Assembly: GCF_042466115.1 (NCBI RefSeq)
Contig: NZ_JAXHBQ010000001.1
Location: 2,480,001-2,544,000, forward strand
Direction: 5' to 3'
DNA: 64,000 bases
DNA from: SW4 sp042466115
GTDB lineage: Bacteria > Pseudomonadota > Alphaproteobacteria > Rhodobacterales > Rhodobacteraceae
The notes below the pieces were generated by a model. The model saw nothing but the letters and a program-made list of their open reading frames with translations. It was not told the DNA's origin and did no database searches. A program made the position numbers and the translations under genes. Position 1 is the stretch's first letter. Each line of letters starts with the position of its first letter. Positions 46,306 through 53,355 of this stretch are shown one piece after another.

Positions 46306-46319
46306 CCTCACCGGTGAGG
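46306..46319. promoter_or_regulatory. Perfect 14-base palindrome upstream of the RTX gene
   Basis: CCTCACC-GGTGAGG at 46306-46319 is a gap-free palindrome 44 bases before the RTX start codon. Its position in the leader or promoter suggests a binding site, but I do not recognise the regulator. Confidence 0.4.
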
Positions 46320-46432
46320 AATTGCGCACACTTCAAGGTAAAATTATGGCCAGTTTTATTGATCGAACCGGGTCGGATCAGACCGCCAATCGCCCGGTTC
46401 AACTGTTGCACATTGCGTTAGCCCCCAAACGC

Positions 46433-46464
46433 AAAACGCCGCCCTGTTTTACAAGTGCGGCGTT
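46433..46464 (-). terminator. Terminator of the rplS-rpmE operon
   Basis: On the minus strand AACGCCGC and GCGGCGTT form eight-base arms (46464-46457 and 46442-46435), followed by TTTT. It lies 24 bases after the rpmE stop. Confidence 0.85.
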
Positions 46465-46487
46465 CCATTTCCAAAAGAGTGGGTGCT

Positions 46488-46709
46488 TTAGAAGCCCAGA
46501 CCTTCGTACTTTTTCTTGAACTTGGACACACGGCCACCGGTGTCGAGCAGACGGCTGTTGCCGCCTGTCCATGCGGGGTGGACTGTTGGGTCAATATCAA
46601 GCGACATCTGGTCGCCTTCTGCACCCCAGGTAGAGCGCATCTGCAACATCGTGCCATCCGTCATTTTGACGTTGATCAGGTGGTAGTCGGGGTGGATATC
46701 TTTTTTCAT
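46488..46709 (-). CDS. rpmE: 50S ribosomal protein L31 (zinc-independent form)
   Basis: 73 residues from the ATG at 46709: MKKDIHPDYHLINVKMTDGT, then STWG, DIDPTVHPAWTGG and the C-terminal KFKKKYEGLGF. It contains no cysteine, so it is the type without a CxxC zinc site. A longer frame extends upstream through rplS and is rejected. It lies 11 bases after rplS. Confidence 0.97.
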   Translation of the reverse strand: MKKDIHPDYHLINVKMTDGTMLQMRSTWGAEGDQMSLDIDPTVHPAWTGGNSRLLDTGGRVSKFKKKYEGLGF

Positions 46710-46720
46710 CTCGACTTCTC

Positions 46721-47104
46721 CTATGCGTTTGCTTCGCCAACGGGGCGATAGTTGGTCTGTTCGGCAATACGCGCCGACTTGCCGCGGCGTGAACGCAGGT
46801 AATACAGCTTGGCGCGGCGAACGCGGCCACGACGCACCACGGTGATGCTGTCGATATTGGTCGAATGCAGCGGGAACACACGCTCCACGCCTTCGCCAAA
46901 GGAAATCTTGCGAACGGTGAACGAACCGGCGATGCCAGTGCCGTTCTTGCGTGCGATGCACACACCTTCGTAGTTCTGGACGCGCGAGCGCGTGCCTTCG
47001 GTCACTTTGTAACCGACGCGGATGGTGTCACCCGCTTTGAAATCGGGAAGGTCTTTCCCGAGGGCGGCAATTTGCTCCGCCTCAAGTTGTGCGATCAGAT
47101 CCAT
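46721..47104 (-). CDS. rplS: 50S ribosomal protein L19
   Basis: 127 residues from the ATG at 47104 (AGGAGA upstream): MDLIAQLEAEQIAALGKDLP, GDTIRVGYKVTEGTRSRVQNYEG, SFTVRKISFGEGVERVFPLHS and RGRVRRAKLYYLR. It is full length. A 55-codon upstream extension is not credible. In many proteobacteria rplS follows trmD; here trmD lies 2.2 kb away with two opposite-strand genes between. Confidence 0.97.
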   Translation of the reverse strand: MDLIAQLEAEQIAALGKDLPDFKAGDTIRVGYKVTEGTRSRVQNYEGVCIARKNGTGIAGSFTVRKISFGEGVERVFPLHSTNIDSITVVRRGRVRRAKLYYLRSRRGKSARIAEQTNYRPVGEANA

Positions 47105-47457
47105 TGACCGTCTCCTGGTTTTCACGCGGTTTTTCCGCGGATGTGAGGGCTGCCAGAGCTTCGGTCTTCGCGGGTCAGTCACGCTGCCCACCAAAGGTTT
47201 CACGGCCTTGCTTTGTGCTATCTGGCGGGTTCGCGGTGAAGAGGTCACGGCCATACCAAACAGGTCCACGACTCGATTTGGGGCGCAGACAGGCGGGATA
47301 TAGAGGGAAGGGGGCAGTGTGGCAAGGGCGCCTGTGCAGGCAAACCACAGTTGGACCAGAATTCGTCAAGCAAATGTTAACGTTTGTTGAAGCGAGTTGG
47401 CCAGAGTGACATAGCTATAGGTGAATATTTCAAAACTTCATTTCAAAAGGAAACCTT
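47105..47457. other. Intergenic region between rplS and the beta-barrel gene
   Basis: 353 bases with no gene. On the rplS side a hairpin CGCGG-N5-CCGCG (47125-47139) lies about 20 bases before the rplS start, a possible leader control element. On the other side the 60 bases before 47458 are AT-rich and hold the promoter of the porin-like gene (AAAAGGAAA is its ribosome-binding site). Confidence 0.4.
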
Positions 47458-48315
47458 ATGTTGATCAAGGCAATTGCTCTCCCCGCCGCACTTCTTATGG
47501 CGACGGCCGCGTCTGCGCAGGACCATTCGTTCCAGCTAGATCTCTCTCTGGGGTCTTGGTCCAACCTTGATGGAGGCTCGGGTATCCTTTCAAATGGCGG
47601 TATCGACGGAGTCGACGATCGCATTCAAAGCGATATCACACTTAGCTATGCACGCGATTTCGGGAATTTCACAGGTGTTATTGCCCTGCATCATGGCGGT
47701 ATCTCGGGGGCGGACCCATCTTTGAATACGGACGATGCGACATCGGAAGTGTATGATCTGACCGCCCGTGCGCTTATTGAAAACGGGGCAATGACCTACG
47801 GCGGTTTCATCGGTGTTGGCGGGCATGACGACTATGGTGATAGCGATGAAGTGATGTCCTATAACTACATCGGCGCCGAATTCTCGAACACAATGAGTTG
47901 GGGCGGTTACTTCGCTCAGGTCGGCTTTATCGACAGTGCGGACGAGTATTGGGAAGGCACACAGGTCGCTCCCTTCGTGAATGTCGGCGGGCACTACGAC
48001 CTTGCGAATGACTACGCGCTTTTCGGCGCTTTCGCATACGGTGGCGGGATCAAGTATGGTGAAGCTGAATACCAGAACCGCATTGTTGATCTAACCCTTG
48101 GCGCGTCGCGCGATTTTGGCCAGTTTGATGGTTATGTGGCCCTGCAATCCATACAGATCAGCTATGAGGACGGGCCTGGTGGGGACTATTACGGCGACAC
48201 CTTCAACAGCGTTGCATTCGGGATTAGTTACGAATTTGGCGGCGACCAGAACCACGGCAGCCGTTTGCCGCAGATTGGTCGTTGGGTTGCGTACAACGCC
48301 AACGAAATCGAATAA
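47458..48315 (+). CDS. Predicted outer-membrane beta-barrel protein
   Basis: 285 residues: signal peptide (cleavage at ASA-QD), then repeated alternating stretches with many Gly, Tyr and Asp (LSYARDFGNFTGVIALHHGG, YGGFIGVGGHDDYG, WGGYFAQVGF, FVNVGGHYDL). This pattern fits a porin or barrel. The C-terminus lacks the usual terminal Phe. The strand is opposite to the ribosomal operon in which it sits. Confidence 0.7.
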   Translation: MLIKAIALPAALLMATAASAQDHSFQLDLSLGSWSNLDGGSGILSNGGIDGVDDRIQSDITLSYARDFGNFTGVIALHHGGISGADPSLNTDDATSEVYDLTARALIENGAMTYGGFIGVGGHDDYGDSDEVMSYNYIGAEFSNTMSWGGYFAQVGFIDSADEYWEGTQVAPFVNVGGHYDLANDYALFGAFAYGGGIKYGEAEYQNRIVDLTLGASRDFGQFDGYVALQSIQISYEDGPGGDYYGDTFNSVAFGISYEFGGDQNHGSRLPQIGRWVAYNANEIE

Positions 48316-48340
48316 CCCCTTGCTTCAAGGGTGATCGAAT

Positions 48341-48367
48341 GGGCGGGTCTATTCACCCGCCCTTTTT
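48341..48367 (+). terminator. Terminator after the beta-barrel gene
   Basis: GGGCGGGT (48341-48348) pairs with ACCCGCCC (48355-48362) and is followed by five T residues. Confidence 0.9.
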
Positions 48368-48471
48368 GTTTTCGCAGGTAGGTTCCGCCACTGCATGCAT
48401 TCGGTCGCATTTCAAACGGTGACGTTGACCTTGGACCCGCACACGCTGACATTCGACCTCAGGGAGGCGGT

Positions 48472-49314
48472 ATGATGCGGAAACTGTGGTTAGCGATCTT
48501 CTTTGTGGTGTTTCATCTTTCGCCCGCTTTGGCCGAGTCATTTCTGGGTCGGAACGTGACAATCACCGATGGCCGCGCGGACAGATCGGTGCCCGCCCCG
48601 CTTGTCGTTGCGATGCACGGGTTTCTGGGCACATCACGGAATATGCAACGAAAGACAGTTCTGGACGCGCTTGCGCGCCAGCACGTCATCATCGTCGCTT
48701 ACCCCAACGGCGAAGGGCGCAGGTGGAACGATGGTCGCGCACCTGAAACGACCCCCGATGATGTGGCCTATCTGACGGGTCTGATCACGGCCCTGATCGC
48801 CGACAATCGCGCCGATCCTCGGCGTGTTTTTCTAACTGGTCATTCCAATGGTGGCGGCATGGCGATGCGGATGGCTTGTGACCGTCCCGACTTGATTGCC
48901 GGTATTTCTGTCGTCGCCACCAAACTTCCCACCGCCTTTCAATGCCCGAACGGCGCACCGGTGCCCGCGATTTTCTTTCACGGCACAGAAGACCCGATCT
49001 CTCCCCACGCGGGTCGACCGGCAGGCAGTCGTCTTGGGGCGACCTTGTCGGCGCAGGCGACGCTGGAAACATGGAGCCGACGAAACAGGTGCAACCGTGC
49101 CGACGTTCCCCGTGTGGTAGACAGCGTGGACGATGGGACTGTGGCAAGGATATTCCAATACAGACGCTGCGCTGCGCCGCTTGTCTATGTGCTGATCGAC
49201 GGGCATGGGCACGACTGGCCGGGGCAAGGTCAGCGGAGCACGCGCCTGCAAGGCCCGGCCACCCGCGAAGTCGATGCAGCAAGACTTAGCTGGTGGTTTT
49301 TTAGCGGGCTTTAG
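48472..49314 (+). CDS. Secreted alpha/beta hydrolase, polyhydroxybutyrate-depolymerase/feruloyl-esterase (LpqC)-like
   Basis: 280 residues: signal peptide (cleavage near ALA-ES), MHGFLGTS oxyanion region, the lipase box GHSNGGGM (Ser about 126), FHGTEDPISPHAG (acid) and DGHGHDWPG (His), so the triad is complete. Members hydrolyse esters of short poly-hydroxyacids or plant phenolics; the real substrate is unknown. GGAGG lies near the ATG. Confidence 0.85.
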   Translation: MMRKLWLAIFFVVFHLSPALAESFLGRNVTITDGRADRSVPAPLVVAMHGFLGTSRNMQRKTVLDALARQHVIIVAYPNGEGRRWNDGRAPETTPDDVAYLTGLITALIADNRADPRRVFLTGHSNGGGMAMRMACDRPDLIAGISVVATKLPTAFQCPNGAPVPAIFFHGTEDPISPHAGRPAGSRLGATLSAQATLETWSRRNRCNRADVPRVVDSVDDGTVARIFQYRRCAAPLVYVLIDGHGHDWPGQGQRSTRLQGPATREVDAARLSWWFFSGL

Positions 49315-49318
49315 GCGG

Positions 49319-50116
49319 TCAGCGCGACGATTTCTCGTGCTTTTCCCACAGATCGGGCCGCCGTTCGGCTGTGATTTTCTCGCTCATCTCGCGGCGCCAT
49401 TTCGCGACTTTGCCGTGATCGCCGGACGTGAGAACGGGCGGAATTTCCCGCCCTTCCCATTGTGCAGGGCGGGTGTAGTGCGGGTGTTCCAGCAGCCCGT
49501 TTGAATGGCTTTCCTCAACCGCACTTTCGGCATTGCCCAGAACACCGGGCAGCAGGCGCACGCAGGCGTCAATCAGCACCATCGCGGGCAGTTCGCCACC
49601 GGTCAGAACATAATCGCCCATGGACACTTCGATGATATCGTAATGTTCCAGCACCCGTTCATCGACGCCCTCGAACCGGCCACACAGCAGCGTCACGCCA
49701 TCGGCAGCGGCCAGATCCTGCGCCATCTTTTGGGTAAACGGCACGCCGCGCGGGCTGAGATAGATCAGCGGCATCCGGCCCTTGGCGCGGCGGCGGGTAT
49801 CTGTGATTGCATTGGCCACAACATCGGCGCGCAACACCATGCCGGCACCGCCCCCGGCTGGCGTGTCATCGACGTTGCGATGCTTGCCGACCCCGAAACG
49901 GCGCAGGTCGGTCGTGTGCAGCTGCCAAATCCCGTCTTTCAGGGCCTTGCCCGTCAGGCTGTCGCCCAAAATGCCCGGAAAGGCTTCGGGAAGAAGGGTA
50001 ATCACCTGCGCGCGCCAGACATTTGCCAGATCGGGGGCGTCATCCATCAGATCACGCGGTTGCAGCGTGGCGGCGATGGATTTGCGACCGTGGGATTTGC
50101 TGGGTTTGTCAGTCAC
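49319..50116 (-). CDS. trmD: tRNA (guanine-N1)-methyltransferase
   Basis: 265 residues from a GTG at 50116 that overlaps the preceding stop (GTGA). SPOUT-fold motifs are clear: VITLLPEAFPG, GGGAGMVLRADV, YLSPRGVPFTQKMA, LCGRFEGVDERVL, GDYVLTGGELPA and LEHPHYTRPAQWEG. TrmD methylates G37 of tRNAs. The N-terminus is about 30 residues longer than usual, which leaves a later start (ATG of DDAPDL) possible. Confidence 0.95.
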   Translation of the reverse strand: MTDKPSKSHGRKSIAATLQPRDLMDDAPDLANVWRAQVITLLPEAFPGILGDSLTGKALKDGIWQLHTTDLRRFGVGKHRNVDDTPAGGGAGMVLRADVVANAITDTRRRAKGRMPLIYLSPRGVPFTQKMAQDLAAADGVTLLCGRFEGVDERVLEHYDIIEVSMGDYVLTGGELPAMVLIDACVRLLPGVLGNAESAVEESHSNGLLEHPHYTRPAQWEGREIPPVLTSGDHGKVAKWRREMSEKITAERRPDLWEKHEKSSR

Positions 50117-50928
50117 GCGCGCGGCCCCTTCTTCCACCCGCCAACACCGGACATCGCCGAAAGCGCGTCTTTCTGGGCCTGCACTTCGCCATCCGGCAAA
50201 TCGCCCAGATTCAAGGCAAGAAATTTGTCGGCAAGGTCGTCACTTGGGCCCTGATTGCCCGCATCGACAGGGTCAAGCCGCGCCATAAGACCGTTGGGCA
50301 GGTCCAACCCGTTCAGGATCGCACCACCCGGACCCAGCGGATGATCGCGGCTGACTTCGAGTGGCAATGCCGTAATGGGGACCGGCGCGATGCTCTTGCG
50401 AATGTCGCTGACAACGGCGTCCAGATCTGCCGCATCGCGATAGGTGTCGCGAAATGCGTCCCAGCTTTTGGTCAGGCGGAAACCGCGCAGATGATGGCGA
50501 TAGGCACTGTAAAGCCAGTCATCCGCACCGCGCGTCGTCAAGGTGACTGACAGGCTGTGATCGGGAAACCGGTCCTCAAGATAGCCGCATATATAGCTGA
50601 TCGTGATCGGGGCAGCAGCGTAGGTATCCACATCGGGCCAGCCGGGCAAATGGCCCGATAACCCTTCGCAACTGATCAGAACATGACGCGGGTCATCGGC
50701 GCTGACGTCGGCGAAAACCTGATCAAGAGCCTCGATCATATCCATCAACAACAAGGGGTTCTGGGTTTTGGCATAGCCCATGCACAGCTTGGCCACATCG
50801 CGCAGATGGCGCAGTTGGAAGATCGCGACATGAGGCGACAGCAGGTCGCGATTGATCCAGAATACATGCTGCGCCGTGCTGGTGCCGGTCTTGTGAAATC
50901 CGGGGTGCAACAGGATTTGCCTAGCCAT
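50113..50928 (-). CDS. Sulfotransferase-like protein
   Basis: 271 residues from the ATG at 50928. The N-terminal loop LHPGFHKTGTSTAQ is the 5'-phosphosulfate-binding motif of sulfotransferases, and SVTLTTRGADDWLYSAYRHH resembles the 3'-phosphate region (R-P-xxxxxSxY). Sulfotransferases move sulfate from PAPS to sugars or other acceptors; the acceptor here is unknown. It lies between rimM (overlap of eight bases) and trmD (four), an unusual passenger in this operon. Confidence 0.75.
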   Translation of the reverse strand: MARQILLHPGFHKTGTSTAQHVFWINRDLLSPHVAIFQLRHLRDVAKLCMGYAKTQNPLLLMDMIEALDQVFADVSADDPRHVLISCEGLSGHLPGWPDVDTYAAAPITISYICGYLEDRFPDHSLSVTLTTRGADDWLYSAYRHHLRGFRLTKSWDAFRDTYRDAADLDAVVSDIRKSIAPVPITALPLEVSRDHPLGPGGAILNGLDLPNGLMARLDPVDAGNQGPSDDLADKFLALNLGDLPDGEVQAQKDALSAMSGVGGWKKGPRA

Positions 50929-51454
50929 CGGCGGTATCAACCTGATCGGGCATCAGCCCCTCGGGGGGATCAATGATCACGCGACCGGTTGCCAGATCGA
51001 CAGTCGGGACGAACTTGCGTGTAAAGGGAATGAGGGCACTGTCACGCAAACCCGCGCCGGTGACTTCCAGCATATCCTCGGCGCCGTTGTTCATCACGGC
51101 TTTGACGCGGCCAATTTCAGCGCCGCCCGTGTCAAACACCGCAAGGCCGACCAGATCGTTGTGATAGTATTCATCGTCAGGCAAATGCGGCAGCTGCGCG
51201 CGATCTGCATAGAGATCGACACCGCGCAGGGCATCCGCCTGTTCTTTGGTCGTGATCCCGTCAAGGCGGGCAATCAGGCTTCCCTTGGTCTGACCAATCA
51301 AGACGACAGTCGCGAAAACCCGTCCCTGATCTGTGACCAGCGGGGTGTAATCGGCAATCGCTTCGGGGATGGCGCAAAAGGATTTCAGACGCACGTCACC
51401 CTGCACGCCAAACGCGCCGCCAAGTGATCCGACAATGATACGATCCTTGCTCAT
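50921..51454 (-). CDS. rimM: Ribosome maturation factor RimM
   Basis: 177 residues from the ATG at 51454 (the longer frame includes the hairpin region and is rejected). N-terminal GGAFGVQGDVRLKSF and the PRC-barrel core (EYYHNDLVGLAVFDTGGAEIG...LEVTG, PFTRKFVPTVDLATGRVIIDPPEGL) are intact. It assists 30S maturation by binding S19. It precedes the sulfotransferase-like gene and trmD. Confidence 0.95.
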   Translation of the reverse strand: MSKDRIIVGSLGGAFGVQGDVRLKSFCAIPEAIADYTPLVTDQGRVFATVVLIGQTKGSLIARLDGITTKEQADALRGVDLYADRAQLPHLPDDEYYHNDLVGLAVFDTGGAEIGRVKAVMNNGAEDMLEVTGAGLRDSALIPFTRKFVPTVDLATGRVIIDPPEGLMPDQVDTADG

Positions 51455-51472
51455 GCGCGCAATCCTAGCAGG

Positions 51473-51500
51473 AAAAGCGGGGCCGCCAAGTGACGGCCCC
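51473..51500 (-). terminator. Hairpin with short T run between rpsP and rimM
   Basis: On the minus strand GGGGCCG (51500-51494) pairs with CGGCCCC (51485-51479), followed by GCTTTT. It is eight bases past the rpsP stop and could act as an attenuator that lowers rimM-trmD relative to rpsP. Confidence 0.6.
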
Positions 51501-51508
51501 ACGTTCGT

Positions 51509-51946
51509 TTATTCAGTCGCTGCTTCTTCGGCTGCAACTTCCTCAACGGGAGCTTCTTCGACGGGCGCTTCCTCTGCAGGAGCGGGGGCTGCGGCGGCTT
51601 CGGCAGCGGCTGCGGCTTTGGCGGCTTTTTCTTCGGCGCGGTCCTGTGCGGCTTTGCCTGGCGTGCCCTTCTTGGGGTTGTTGCGGTCCTTTTTGGGCAG
51701 CACACCGGCAGCTTCCAGCATCCGGCTTACACGGTCGGTCGGCTGTGCGCCTTGGCTCAGCCAGTGCTGAATGCGCTCCATGTCCAGCTTGACGCGCTCT
51801 TCGCTGTCTTTGGCCAGCAGCGGGTTATATGTGCCCAGCTTTTCGATGTAGCGGCCATCGCGTGGCATACGGCTGTCAGCAGCAACGACACGGTAAAAAG
51901 GGCGCTTCTTGGAGCCGCCGCGGGCGAGACGAATTTTCATAGCCAT
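51509..51946 (-). CDS. rpsP: 30S ribosomal protein S16
   Basis: 145 residues. The S16 core (MKIRLARGGSKKRPFYRVVAADSR...RDGRYIEKLGTYNPLL, WLSQGAQPTDRVSRMLEAAGV) ends near residue 85. The rest is an Ala/Glu/Pro-rich tail of about 60 residues, longer than in enterobacteria but usual in alphaproteobacteria. A second ATG two codons in is the likely equivalent of the usual N-terminus. Confidence 0.97.
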   Translation of the reverse strand: MAMKIRLARGGSKKRPFYRVVAADSRMPRDGRYIEKLGTYNPLLAKDSEERVKLDMERIQHWLSQGAQPTDRVSRMLEAAGVLPKKDRNNPKKGTPGKAAQDRAEEKAAKAAAAAEAAAAPAPAEEAPVEEAPVEEVAAEEAATE

Positions 51947-51996
51947 GGTAGTTAGTCCTTTGTTTTCATTTAGGGTAACGTGGGTCCAGACCCACC

Positions 51997-52293
51997 TTAC
52001 GATTGGTGGGTTTTGTGGTGCTGAATGACTTCAGCGATGATGAAGTTTAGAAACTTCTTGGCAAATTCAGGGTCCAGATCGGCCTGTTTTGCCAAATCTT
52101 CAAGCCGCGCGATCTGCGCGGCTTCGCGCGCGGGATCGGACGGGGGAAGGTCGTGTTCAGCCTTGAGTTTCCCCACGGCCTGCGTGTGTTTGAAGCGCTC
52201 GCCCAGCGTATAGACGAGGATCGCATCAAGGCGGTCGATGCTGTCGCGGTGGCCCTTCAAAAGGTCGGCGGCAAGGGTAATCGGATCAGTCAT
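51997..52293 (-). CDS. Chorismate mutase, AroQ class
   Basis: 98 residues, all-alpha: LKGHRDSIDRLDAILVYTLGERFKHTQAVGKLKAEHDLPPSD and then LDPEFAKKFLNFIIAEVIQHH. The RLD, R and K residues match the AroQ active site, which converts chorismate to prephenate. It is monofunctional. It lies between the acetyltransferase gene and rpsP. Confidence 0.92.
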   Translation of the reverse strand: MTDPITLAADLLKGHRDSIDRLDAILVYTLGERFKHTQAVGKLKAEHDLPPSDPAREAAQIARLEDLAKQADLDPEFAKKFLNFIIAEVIQHHKTHQS

Positions 52294-52360
52294 TTTGCCC
52301 CCTGAATGGCAATATGGAAAGCGTATGGAATGCGTATGGGAACCGTATGGCTGCGATACA

Positions 52361-52939
52361 TCATGTCAGCGCCCCCTTGCGGTGGCGCCAAATGTTGACG
52401 ATGGGGTCGTCGCGGTCGGCGGGATCGTCTGAATAGAACTCGCCGCCCGGTGCATTGGCGATGCGGGTGGCTTCGGCGTCAAAGGTTGCGCCAAGGCGTT
52501 TGGCCACGGCGACGGATGCGTCATTGCCTGCGTCGATGTGGGATTGCGCGGTGTCAACGCCAAGCGGCCCCCATGCCCACGGGATGATCGCGCGCATGGC
52601 TTCAACGGCAAAGCCCTGACCTTCGTGCGCGCCATCATAAAGCGTCCAGCCAAATTCGGGCTCGGCGTATTGCAACGGGTGAAAGATGCCAAAGCCTCCG
52701 ATGGGTGTGTCGGTCCCGCCTTTGAGGGTTGCCATGAACAGCCCGTAACCGCGCAAGATCCAGTGTCCCGAAATTGCAAAGAAATTGCCGCCTGCACGAT
52801 CTGCATCAATCGGTCCGCCGGTGAACCGCGACCGTTCCGACCCTTTGAACGCGATATAGGCGTCCGCATCTGCCAGACGCGGCCCCCGCAGGATCAGGCG
52901 ATCCGTTTCAAGCGTGGGAATGGTGACGGTGGAGGTCAT
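52361..52939 (-). CDS. GNAT family N-acetyltransferase (RimJ/RimL-like)
   Basis: 192 residues from the ATG at 52939, which overlaps the preceding stop (ATGA). LETDRLILRGPRLADADAY starts the family pattern, and GQGFAVEAMRAIIPWAWGPLGVDTAQSHIDAGNDASVAVAKRLG gives the acetyl-CoA region and the ensuing helix. It may acetylate a ribosomal protein or small molecule; the target is not readable. Confidence 0.9.
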   Translation of the reverse strand: MTSTVTIPTLETDRLILRGPRLADADAYIAFKGSERSRFTGGPIDADRAGGNFFAISGHWILRGYGLFMATLKGGTDTPIGGFGIFHPLQYAEPEFGWTLYDGAHEGQGFAVEAMRAIIPWAWGPLGVDTAQSHIDAGNDASVAVAKRLGATFDAEATRIANAPGGEFYSDDPADRDDPIVNIWRHRKGALT

Positions 52940-53355
52940 TGGAACGATCTCACACACCGAAATCTATTGTAAATTGTCCACGTTGACTGCCCTGCACCCA
53001 GATTTGTATGTGATACAGTCGAGGTTTCCCAATCGACCAGCCAAACGATTGGAACATAGACCCCAAATTCGTCACTACTGTCTTCTATGATGACGCTATA
53101 ACGATTTTGAGTCGCTCCATCGTCAGAATTCATTTGATAGCGGATTTCCAGTGTCTTGGATGTCAGCCTTAGCGGGAAGGAATCAAATTCACTGACAATT
53201 TCTACCGTTCCATCGGCAGCTTGATGAATTGTAAGTGCCTCAAGCCTTTCGGTTGGATCTGCAGCCGAAAAAAGGTCACAGAGCATTTGTCGTTCTCCAG
53301 CCAGAACTTCTTGTGAAGTGGTGAGTGCGAGTAGAGTAAAGATCAGAACTTTCAT
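52936..53355 (-). CDS. Small secreted protein of unknown function
   Basis: 139 residues: signal peptide (MKVLIFTLLALTTSQEVLAG), then beta-rich sequence (LRLTSKTLEIRYQMNSDD, YSVIIEDSSDEFGVYVPIVW), with single Cys residues at about 26 and near the C-terminus. A hand count of one 60-base line gives about 43 percent GC, below its neighbours. ATGA overlaps at both ends (with ffh and the acetyltransferase) show that it is embedded in the operon despite its composition. Confidence 0.7.
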   Translation of the reverse strand: MKVLIFTLLALTTSQEVLAGERQMLCDLFSAADPTERLEALTIHQAADGTVEIVSEFDSFPLRLTSKTLEIRYQMNSDDGATQNRYSVIIEDSSDEFGVYVPIVWLVDWETSTVSHTNLGAGQSTWTIYNRFRCVRSFQ

